Source: Aquiluna sp. KACHI24 (lineage in GTDB: Bacteria > Actinomycetota > Actinomycetes > Actinomycetales > Microbacteriaceae). Taken from it: 64,000 bases of DNA. This document shows positions 28,641-35,903 of this stretch, piece by piece (the first letter of the stretch is position 1; each line of letters opens with the position of its first letter). The position numbers and the translations under genes are program-made. The stretch lies in NCBI RefSeq assembly GCF_025997915.1, contig NZ_AP026677.1:620001-684000 (forward strand), given 5' to 3'. Under the pieces are notes generated by a model. The model saw only the letters and a list, made by a program, of their open reading frames with translations. It was not told where the DNA came from and did no database searches.

Positions 28641-31273
28641 CTGATCAGACCGGCCGCAATCGCGATAGCAGCGTCAAGCTTGCCGGCATCGGTACCGCCA
28701 CCTTGAGCGAGGTCAGCCTTGCCACCACCGCCGCCGCCAAGTTCGGCCGAGGCAGCCTTGGCAAGCTCTCCCGCCTTAATGCCTTGCTCAATTGCCTGCT
28801 GGCCACATGCCACCATCACGGTTGGGCGAGACTCGAACTCCGCACCCAAGATGACAACTGCTTTACCCCCGAGCTGATCACGAGCGGCCGTGGCGAGGTT
28901 GCGAAGGCTCTCTGAGTTGGTGTTCTCCAGCTTGGCGCTCAAGACTCGCAGACCCGCAATCTCCTGAGCGCTTGCCAGCAGTGCTGGCAATTTGGCGAGA
29001 GCTTGGGCCGCTTCTAGCTCGGCAATCTTGCGGTTTGCTTGGCGAAGCTCTTCCAGCGCGTCTGCAATTTTGCTCTCGAGCTCTGCGGCTGGGGCCTTTA
29101 CTGAGGCGGCCAGGCGCTTCACAAGGTCACGCTCGCGGGTCAAGTTTCGAAGTGCATCGATGCCAACAAAGGCCTCAATACGCCTGGCTCCAGACCCAAC
29201 GGATGACTCGTTGCTGATGGAGACTAGTCCGATTTGGCTGGAGCGAGAGACGTGAGTACCACCACATAGCTCTCTAGACCAAGGACCACCCACCTGAACC
29301 ACGCGAACTGATTCATCGTAGGTTTCGCCAAAGAGTGCGATGGCTCCCCATTCCTTTGCCTCGGGCAAAGTCATGAACTGGGCTGAGACTGCAAGGTCAG
29401 AGCGAATCGCGAGATTTGAAACTTCCTCAATTTCGCTCTTGGCGCTCTCTGAAAGTGCCTCGCCCCAAGCGAAGTCAAGTCTCATGTATCCAGGCTTATT
29501 GAAAGATCCGGACTGTAGCGCTTCAGGGCCAAGAACCTGACGAAGCGCAGCGTGAACCACGTGGGTCGCAGAGTGAGCCTGGCAAGCACCAAGTCGCCAG
29601 TTTGCATCAACCAAGGTTTCTGCGATTGTGCCGGTGGTGACCTCGCCGTTTAGGACCCTCACCTTGTGCGAGAAAAGACCCTTCACTGGCTTCTGAACGT
29701 CCAATACCTCTAGCTCAAAACCATCACCGCGGATAATTCCTGCGTCAGCGGCCTGGCCACCCGACTCCGCATAAAGCGAGGTCTTATCGATGAACAGCTC
29801 ACCTAGTTCACCCTCGCGAAGCGACTGAGTCACTTCCCCGTCTCGAATGAGTCCAAGGACGCGACCCTCAGCGCTGAGGCTTTCGTAGCCGAGGAACTGA
29901 GTCTCACCCTTTTGCCTGAATTCGCTGTAGACCTGAAGGCCGGCTGCGCCGACCTTTTTGCTCTTGGCGTCTTCTTTGGCGCGCTGCTTCTGCTCGGTCA
30001 TGAGTCGGTTGAACTCTTCACGGTCCACGCTCAGACCGTTCTCCTCCGCAATCTCTTGAGTTAGATCAATCGGGAAGCCATAGGTGTCGTGAAGTAGGAA
30101 TGCGATATCGCCACCCAAAGTGCCCTTGGCATTTGAGATGGCATCCTCAAGAACGACGGTCCCGGCCTCAAGCGTGCGTCTGAATCCAGCCTCTTCGGCA
30201 AGAGCTGAGCGAAGTACTCGCGGGAAGCTCTCCTCGAGCTCTGGATATGCCTCGACCATCGCGTTTTTGGATGTGGTGAAAAGTCTCTCGAAGCTCGGTT
30301 CGGACACGCCAATCAGGCGCAGTGCTCTAATCGAACGGCGAAGGAGTCTGCGGAGGATGTAGCCACGACCCTCATTGGACGGGGTAACCCCGTCAGACAT
30401 CAGCATCAGTGCTGAGCGGATGTGGTCAGCCACCACACGCATTTTGACGTCGTCTTGCTCGTTTGCCCCGTAGCGCTTACCGCTGAGTTCTGCAGCAACG
30501 TCGATAAGCGGCCTTACCTGATCGATCTCATAGATGTTTTCAACACCCTGGAGCAAAAACGCGACACGCTCAAGACCCATACCGGTGTCGATGTTCTTCT
30601 TCGGAAGCTCACCCAAGATCTCGTAGTGATCCTTGGTGCCCCCGTCAGCACGTTCGTACTGCATGAACACAAGGTTCCAGATCTCGATATAGCGATCCTC
30701 ATCGGCCTCCGGGCCGCCTTCAACTCCATATTCGGGACCGCGGTCGAAGTAAATCTCGGAACATGGTCCGGCAGGCCCACGCTGTCCAGTGGACCAGTAG
30801 TTGTCCTTCATGCCACGCTTTTGAATGCGCTCGCGCGGAACTGAAGAGTTTTTCAACCAGTAGTCAATTGCCTCGTCATCGTCTTGATAGACCGTTACCC
30901 AGAGCCGCTCAGGGTCAAAGCCCAAGCCACCGTCCTCTAACTTGCCGGTGAGTAGTTCCCAGGCGTAAGCAATTGCCTCTTCTTTGAAGTAGTCACCAAA
31001 TGAAAAGTTTCCGTTCATTTGGAAGAAGGTGCCATGACGAGTGGTCTTACCCACCTCATCGATGTCCAGTGTTCTCACGCACTTCTGCACGCTGGTGGCG
31101 CGCGAGTAAGGAGCGGGTAAGACGCCTGTCATGTAAGGGATAAAAGGCACCATGCCCGCTACCACGAACATAAGCGTCGGGTCTTGAGAGATTAGTGGTG
31201 CACTGGGAACAACGGTGTGGCCCTTGCGTTCGAAGAACTCAAGCCACCGCCGTTTGATTTCGGCAGTCTTCAT
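28637..31273 (-). CDS. alaS: Alanine-tRNA ligase
   Basis: Charges tRNA(Ala). It is 878 aa with all domains: N-terminal class II catalytic core (1-~420), editing domain with HSATHVVHAALRQ and CGGTHVS zinc-binding motifs (about 560-670), and a C-terminal coiled-coil plus DHHA1 domain ending with the glycine-rich GGGGGGKADLAQGGG. The ATG is 8 nt from the YtxH-like gene. Confidence 0.98.
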   Translation of the reverse strand: MKTAEIKRRWLEFFERKGHTVVPSAPLISQDPTLMFVVAGMVPFIPYMTGVLPAPYSRATSVQKCVRTLDIDEVGKTTRHGTFFQMNGNFSFGDYFKEEAIAYAWELLTGKLEDGGLGFDPERLWVTVYQDDDEAIDYWLKNSSVPRERIQKRGMKDNYWSTGQRGPAGPCSEIYFDRGPEYGVEGGPEADEDRYIEIWNLVFMQYERADGGTKDHYEILGELPKKNIDTGMGLERVAFLLQGVENIYEIDQVRPLIDVAAELSGKRYGANEQDDVKMRVVADHIRSALMLMSDGVTPSNEGRGYILRRLLRRSIRALRLIGVSEPSFERLFTTSKNAMVEAYPELEESFPRVLRSALAEEAGFRRTLEAGTVVLEDAISNAKGTLGGDIAFLLHDTYGFPIDLTQEIAEENGLSVDREEFNRLMTEQKQRAKEDAKSKKVGAAGLQVYSEFRQKGETQFLGYESLSAEGRVLGLIRDGEVTQSLREGELGELFIDKTSLYAESGGQAADAGIIRGDGFELEVLDVQKPVKGLFSHKVRVLNGEVTTGTIAETLVDANWRLGACQAHSATHVVHAALRQVLGPEALQSGSFNKPGYMRLDFAWGEALSESAKSEIEEVSNLAIRSDLAVSAQFMTLPEAKEWGAIALFGETYDESVRVVQVGGPWSRELCGGTHVSRSSQIGLVSISNESSVGSGARRIEAFVGIDALRNLTRERDLVKRLAASVKAPAAELESKIADALEELRQANRKIAELEAAQALAKLPALLASAQEIAGLRVLSAKLENTNSESLRNLATAARDQLGGKAVVILGAEFESRPTVMVACGQQAIEQGIKAGELAKAASAELGGGGGGKADLAQGGGTDAGKLDAAIAIAAGLIR

Positions 31274-31280
31274 GGATTAT

Positions 31281-31538
31281 CTACTTTGCGGTAGTGGTTT
31301 TGCGCTTTGCTGCTGGCTTTCTCGCCGCAGGCTTAGCTACAGTCTTGGCAACTGGCTTTACTGGAGCCTCTAGCTCCGCTTCACGCTCGAGGTATCCCTC
31401 TTTGACAGCTGAAGCAAAATCCTTTGCGGCATCGATCGCCTCATCCAAAGCCAGCTGTGCCTTTGGGTTGTCTCGAAGTTGAATCACGGTGATCGCACCT
31501 AGTGAGATGCCGGCTACAAACCAACCAAGTTTTGACAT
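31281..31538 (-). CDS. YtxH-like small protein with Lys/Ala-rich tail
   Basis: An 85-aa protein: one N-terminal transmembrane segment (about 5-20), a short amphipathic helix, and a C-terminal tail of repeated P-A-K units, like other small actinobacterial proteins encoded between rpsD and alaS. No catalytic motif. It sits 2 nt after the DUF948 gene, and the two may work together at the membrane. Function is unknown. Confidence 0.8.
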   Translation of the reverse strand: MSKLGWFVAGISLGAITVIQLRDNPKAQLALDEAIDAAKDFASAVKEGYLEREAELEAPVKPVAKTVAKPAARKPAAKRKTTTAK

Positions 31539-31540
31539 GA

Positions 31541-31888
31541 TTACCTCCGCTTTCCAAGGGTCTTTACGACACCTTGCACTACACCAAACAGCTTAGCCAG
31601 CGGGGCGCCAAGGGAAGCTGTGAAAACTGCCACCAGGGAGTTGATGTTCTCGGTTACCTGCTCGACATCCTCGGTAATCTGATCGATTCGCTTCAGCTGC
31701 TTATTCGCCTCGGTCAAGGTGACGCGGGCTTCTGCCAGCATTGGTTCGAGTTCTTGGTTGAAGGTGCTCACGGTTCGAGCGGTTTCATCGACCAGCTTCG
31801 CCACCTTGATCAGCACGAAGCCGATAAACAAAATGAGCAGGGCGAAACTGCTGGCAAAGATGATGCCGGCAATTTCGCCACCGCTCAT
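31541..31888 (-). CDS. DUF948 domain protein
   Basis: A 115-aa protein with one N-terminal transmembrane helix (about 5-28), then a long helical region with heptad-like hydrophobics (about 30-95), ending in a basic KTLGKRR. This is the DUF948 pattern. It is encoded between rpsD and alaS in many actinobacteria. Function is unknown. ATG at 31888, 6 nt after rpsD. Confidence 0.85.
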   Translation of the reverse strand: MSGGEIAGIIFASSFALLILFIGFVLIKVAKLVDETARTVSTFNQELEPMLAEARVTLTEANKQLKRIDQITEDVEQVTENINSLVAVFTASLGAPLAKLFGVVQGVVKTLGKRR

Positions 31889-31894
31889 AAGGTC

Positions 31895-32524
31895 TTACCT
31901 CGCTGCGTAGTACTCAACAACCAGCTGAACTTCACAGGTCACTGGCACTTCGGCGCGCTTAGGGCGACGAACCAGGGTGGCCTGCAGCTTGTCCAGCTGA
32001 ACGCTTAGGTACTCAGGAGTGGTTGCTAGCACATCGGCGTTTCCGCCAGCTGCTGCAACCTGGAATGGCTCAGTCTTCTCGCTCTTAGCGTGGACGTGGA
32101 TCATCTGACCAGGCTTCACGCGGAAGGATGGACGGTCAATACGCTGACCATCTACCAAGATGTGGCGGTGCACGACCATCTGACGTGCCTGTGCCATGGT
32201 GCGGGCGAAGCCAGAGCGCAAAACTAGTGCGTCAAGGCGCATCTCTAGTAGCTCTACCAGGTTCTCACCGGTTAGACCCTCAGTGCGCTTGGCTTCCTGG
32301 AAGGTCTTGCGAAGCTGAGCCTCGCGAATTCCATACTGTGCGCGTAGACGCTGCTTCTCACGCAGACGAACTGCGTAGTCGGAGTCGGACTTGCGCTTGG
32401 TGCGGCCGTGCTGACCAGGTGCGTATGGACGCTTCTCCATGTACTTTGCAGCCTTAGGAGTAAGAGCGATTCCGAGTGAACGCGACAAACGGGTCTTGCT
32501 ACGGGTTCTAGTTGTCTTTGACAA
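31895..32524 (-). CDS. rpsD: 30S ribosomal protein S4
   Basis: 16S rRNA-binding primary assembly protein of 209 aa. The N-terminal RSLGIALTPKAAKYMEKRP and the central S4 RNA-binding domain (RLDALVLRSGFARTMAQARQMVVH) are clear, and EYYAAR is the usual end. Unlike many bacteria, it is not in the alpha operon but stands alone before DUF948-alaS, as in actinobacteria. The start is TTG with AAGG seven bases upstream. Confidence 0.98.
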   Translation of the reverse strand: MSKTTRTRSKTRLSRSLGIALTPKAAKYMEKRPYAPGQHGRTKRKSDSDYAVRLREKQRLRAQYGIREAQLRKTFQEAKRTEGLTGENLVELLEMRLDALVLRSGFARTMAQARQMVVHRHILVDGQRIDRPSFRVKPGQMIHVHAKSEKTEPFQVAAAGGNADVLATTPEYLSVQLDKLQATLVRRPKRAEVPVTCEVQLVVEYYAAR

Positions 32525-32623
32525 AAAGGTACCTTTCGAATTTTGTTATTGGGACTTGTTCATCTCCCAGCCGCTGGATCAGAACAACTTGCAAAGCTTA
32601 CCAGTCGAGCTAAAAGCTGTCAC
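32525..32623 (-). promoter_or_regulatory. rpsD promoter and leader
   Basis: The minus strand has GTGACA (32623-32618), a 17-base spacer, and TAAGCT (32600-32595) preceded by TGG, an extended -10. The -35 box begins inside the rarA stop codon. Transcription would begin near 32588, leaving a leader of about 64 nt. The leader holds small inverted repeats (CCAG/CTGG and GGGA/TCCC) that could be an S4 autoregulation site; that last point is a guess. Confidence 0.65.
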
Positions 32624-33849
32624 TACTTGCCGAGAATTTCGTCAATTTGCCTAAGGCGCTCAGCAAGTGTCTTTTCAAAACCATGCGCAGAGGGCTCGTA
32701 GTAGCGCTTTTCCAGGTCGGCGTAGTTCTGCTTCAGCACGCCCCTGGGATCGTGATGGGGATACTGATACCCCACTGCACCAGTTGACCGAAGTGGCGCT
32801 GGTATGGGCTTGAGCGAGTTGGTTTCCAGGTCCTCGAGGGCGGCATTGATGGCCTGGTAAGCGCGATTGGACTTTGGCGCTAACGCGAGATAAATAGTGG
32901 CCTCGGCTAGTGGAATCCTGCCCTCTGGCATACCGATCAGCTCGACGGTTTGCGCAGCTGCCACCGCCATCGAAAGTGCTCCTGGGTCAGCTAAGCCAAT
33001 GTCCTCGCTTGCCAAAATCATCAGTCTTCGCGCTATAAACCTCGGATCCTCTCCCCCTTGAATCATGCGCGCCAGGTAGTAGATTGCAGCGTCGGGGTCC
33101 GAGCCTCGAACTGACTTAATGAATGCGCTAATCGTGTCGTAGTGCATTTCGCCCTGGGAGTCGTAGGCAATTTGATTCGCGCTTGCCCGCTTTGCATTCT
33201 CCAGGGTTAGATCTCCAACACTCGCGGTTGCTTCCAAAAGGGTTAGTGCCCTGCGCGCATCTCCAGATGCAATTTCGGCGATGTAATCAAGTGCCTCCGG
33301 TTCTGCCGTTAGTCCGGGTAATCCTCGTTCGTCTTTGAGGGCTCGGCCGATTACCTCGAGTATTTGATCTTTGCCCAGCGGCTCAAGCTGGAACACAAGT
33401 GATCTCGATATGAGCGGACGAATCACTGAGAACGACGGATTCTCTGTTGTGGCAGCCACCAAAGTTATGACCCCGCTCTCGACTGCCCCGAGCAGGGAGT
33501 CCTGCTGGGACTTGGAGAAGCGATGAATTTCATCGAGGAACAGGATGGTTGGGCGATCAAAAACCTCACGTTGGCGCTTGGCCGCGTCGATGACCTCTCG
33601 TACCTGGCTAACCCCAGCGCTAACTGCACTCAGTTCGACGAACTCAGCAGCCTTGCTCTCCATAAGGAGTCTTGCAATGGTGGTCTTTCCGCTTCCCGGC
33701 GGCCCCCAGAGAATGATTGAGTTCCAAGCACCGCTCTGTTCGGCTTCGATGAGTCTTCTAATAGGAGAACCTTTGGCTAGCAGGCGGTTGTGACCAAGCA
33801 CCTCTTCGAGGCTTTTTGGTCGCATTCGGATTGCCAGCGGTTTGTCCAC
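32623..33849 (-). CDS. rarA: Replication-associated recombination protein A (MgsA/RarA AAA+ ATPase)
   Basis: AAA+ clamp-loader-like ATPase of 408 aa acting at stalled forks. Walker A GPPGSGKTT (about 49-57), Walker B LFLDEIHRFSK, sensor ATTENPSF, and the C-terminal tetramerisation domain (about 250-408) with the YQYPHHDPRG motif are all present. The GTG start has no Shine-Dalgarno and is probably the first transcribed codon (see promoter entry). Confidence 0.96.
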   Translation of the reverse strand: MDKPLAIRMRPKSLEEVLGHNRLLAKGSPIRRLIEAEQSGAWNSIILWGPPGSGKTTIARLLMESKAAEFVELSAVSAGVSQVREVIDAAKRQREVFDRPTILFLDEIHRFSKSQQDSLLGAVESGVITLVAATTENPSFSVIRPLISRSLVFQLEPLGKDQILEVIGRALKDERGLPGLTAEPEALDYIAEIASGDARRALTLLEATASVGDLTLENAKRASANQIAYDSQGEMHYDTISAFIKSVRGSDPDAAIYYLARMIQGGEDPRFIARRLMILASEDIGLADPGALSMAVAAAQTVELIGMPEGRIPLAEATIYLALAPKSNRAYQAINAALEDLETNSLKPIPAPLRSTGAVGYQYPHHDPRGVLKQNYADLEKRYYEPSAHGFEKTLAERLRQIDEILGK

Positions 33850-33905
33850 AAACAGATTGTAGGCAACGCCTAGAATTGCGAGTCGTCACTCACTGTGAGG
33901 TTTTC
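33850..33905. promoter_or_regulatory. Divergent rarA / cyclophilin promoters
   Basis: In 56 bases two -10-like hexamers face away from each other: TACAAT on minus (33861-33856) and TAGAAT on plus (33871-33876). The minus box is six bases from the rarA GTG, which fits a leaderless mRNA. The plus box leaves a ~23-nt leader with GAGG before the cyclophilin ATG. Neither has a good -35. Confidence 0.55.
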
Positions 33906-34658
33906 ATGAAAAACAACGAAAAGCTAGCTGCGTTCCAAGCAAAGCAGGAGCTCGTCAAGCGCCGCGCCGAGAATGCTCCCAAGGACAACCGCCTTGCACT
34001 TATTTCAGCTGCAGCCGCCCTGGTAATCGCCTTTGCGGGACAGTTGGTCTATTTCAATTTCGGACCAGGCTTTGTTCCAACGGTGAATGACCTGGTTGAC
34101 GGAGAGGCCTCGACCGAGTCCGACACTGCTTCATTGGCCCCAGATCCTGCGCTTTCTGAGAACCGAGTCTGGAACGGTGCCCTTTCGCTAAATGGCCAGG
34201 AGGTCAAGTTCGAGCTTTCGGGCGACCTAGCGCCGCAGGCAGTTGCAAACTTCGTCACCCTGGCAAAGGACGGATTTTATGAAGATGTGAGCTGCCACCG
34301 TCTCACCACCGCAGGAATCTTCGTGTTGCAGTGTGGTGACCCTGCTGGTGATGGCACCGGCGGCCCTGGCTACAGCTTCGGTCCGATCGAAAATGCCCCA
34401 TCCGACGACACCTATGCCGAGGGCGTGATCGCAATGGCTCGCAAGGGCGGTGACGGTTCATCGATGGGTTCCCAGTTCTTCATCGTCTACGACGAGTCGA
34501 TGATTCCTTCTGACATCGCTGGTGGTTACACCATCATGGGTAAGGTCACCTCAGGCCTGGATGCCGTGAAGGCGATTGCAGCCAAGGGCACCACCGATGG
34601 CTCTAGTGATGGAAGTCCCCTCGAGCCGGTTTTGATGAGCGGTATTTCGGTAGAGTAA
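33906..34658 (+). CDS. Membrane-anchored peptidyl-prolyl cis-trans isomerase (cyclophilin)
   Basis: A 250-aa protein from the ATG at 33906, with GAGG six bases upstream; an earlier start at 33816 would lie inside the rarA region and is rejected. It has a basic N-terminal coil, a transmembrane helix (about 36-55), an acidic Ser/Thr linker, and a cyclophilin domain (about 85-250). Motifs include FVTLAKDGFYEDVSCHR, GDGTGGPGYSF and GSQFFIVYDE. It likely folds secreted or envelope proteins outside the membrane. A ppi gene near rel is common in actinobacteria. Confidence 0.93.
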   Translation: MKNNEKLAAFQAKQELVKRRAENAPKDNRLALISAAAALVIAFAGQLVYFNFGPGFVPTVNDLVDGEASTESDTASLAPDPALSENRVWNGALSLNGQEVKFELSGDLAPQAVANFVTLAKDGFYEDVSCHRLTTAGIFVLQCGDPAGDGTGGPGYSFGPIENAPSDDTYAEGVIAMARKGGDGSSMGSQFFIVYDESMIPSDIAGGYTIMGKVTSGLDAVKAIAAKGTTDGSSDGSPLEPVLMSGISVE

Positions 34659-34683
34659 AACCTCAATCCCAAGGAGAAACAGA

Positions 34684-35898
34684 TTGTCTAGCAACGAGTT
34701 TGGTCGCGTCGACGCAGAGAACAATGTTTTTGTTATCGATGCAGGCGTTGAGCGTCAGGTTGGTCAGTATCCGAATGTTTCTCCAGAAGAGGCCCTTGGC
34801 TACTTCGTTCGAAAGTTTGAAGACCTAGAGGCACAACTTCGCATTCTTGAGCAGCGAATTGCGTCCGGCGTTACTGACGCCAAGAGCCTGAAGACCGCGC
34901 ATGACCACATCGCTTCCGAGCTTGTTGAGCCAAAGGCCGTGGGTAACCTGCAGAACCTTCGTGATCGTCTGGCAAAGCTCGCTCCAACCATCGACCAGGC
35001 CGCCGAGAAGCTGAAGGCCGAGCGCGAGGGTGCAATTGCCGAGGCTATGGCAAAGAAGGAAGAAATTGCCGCAAAGGCCGAGCAAATAGTCTCAAATCTG
35101 CAGTCCATCAACTGGAAGAAGTCTGCTCAGGAGATGACCGATCTCTTTACGGCTTGGCAGGAGCTTCAGAAGAATGGACCAAAGGTTGCCAAGAACCTCA
35201 CCGACCCGATTTGGAAGCGTTTCTCGCAGGCAAGAGCCAAGTTCGAGACCGGCCGTCGCCAGTACTTTGCCAGCTTGGATTCTAAGTTCAAAGAGGCAAA
35301 GAGCGCTAAGAGCAAGCTGGTTGAGCAGGCCGAGGCCCTAGTTCAAAAGGGTGGCGATGCCTCCAACGAGTACCGCAAGCTCCAGGATGCCTGGAAGGCT
35401 GCTCCAAAGGCAGGCAAGGTTGAGGATGCCCTTTGGGCTCGCTTCCGAGCTGCCGGAGATGCAATCTTCAGCGACAAGAAAGCTAAAGATGCTGAGCTGG
35501 CAGTTTCTCAGAAGGAGAACCTGCAGGCCAAGTTGGCCTTGCTAACTGAGGCGGAGAAGATTGATGTTAAGGACCTTGCGAAGGCCAAGTCAGCACTGTC
35601 TGACATCCAAGCTCGTTGGGTGAAAATCGGCCACGTTCCACGCGATCAGGTCAAAACCATTGAGGAGCGCCTTCGCAAGGTTGAGAAGTCCATCTCTGAG
35701 GCGCAGGCTGATGAGTGGCGTCGTTCCGACCCAGCTGCTAAGGCTCGTTCAAACTCCTTGGTTACCCAGCTAGAGGCTGTCATTGCAGAACTTCAGGCCG
35801 AGCTGGCTAAGGCACCAGCAGCCAAGAAGAAGGACCTGCAGGCGCAGATTGATGCTCGAAAGGCGTGGCTAGAAGCTGCTCAGAAGGCTGTCGACTAG
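34684..35898 (+). CDS. DUF349 domain coiled-coil protein
   Basis: A 404-aa, Lys/Ala/Glu-rich, mostly helical protein with repeats of the DUF349 type: WK or WQ followed by a charged helix (e.g. FTAWQELQKNGP, YRKLQDAWKAAPKAG, ARWVKIGHVPRDQ). The family is often linked to DNA-damage or envelope stress, but function is not established. The start is TTG with AAGGAG seven bases upstream. It ends only 5 bp from the convergent rel stop. Confidence 0.85.
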   Translation: MSSNEFGRVDAENNVFVIDAGVERQVGQYPNVSPEEALGYFVRKFEDLEAQLRILEQRIASGVTDAKSLKTAHDHIASELVEPKAVGNLQNLRDRLAKLAPTIDQAAEKLKAEREGAIAEAMAKKEEIAAKAEQIVSNLQSINWKKSAQEMTDLFTAWQELQKNGPKVAKNLTDPIWKRFSQARAKFETGRRQYFASLDSKFKEAKSAKSKLVEQAEALVQKGGDASNEYRKLQDAWKAAPKAGKVEDALWARFRAAGDAIFSDKKAKDAELAVSQKENLQAKLALLTEAEKIDVKDLAKAKSALSDIQARWVKIGHVPRDQVKTIEERLRKVEKSISEAQADEWRRSDPAAKARSNSLVTQLEAVIAELQAELAKAPAAKKKDLQAQIDARKAWLEAAQKAVD

Positions 35899-35903
35899 GT
35901 CTC

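Noticed and set aside
31281-31538. Lys/Ala/Pro-rich tail as a histone-like DNA-binding protein
   Set aside because: The protein has an N-terminal membrane helix and the tail is short; a YtxH-like small membrane protein is the simpler reading.
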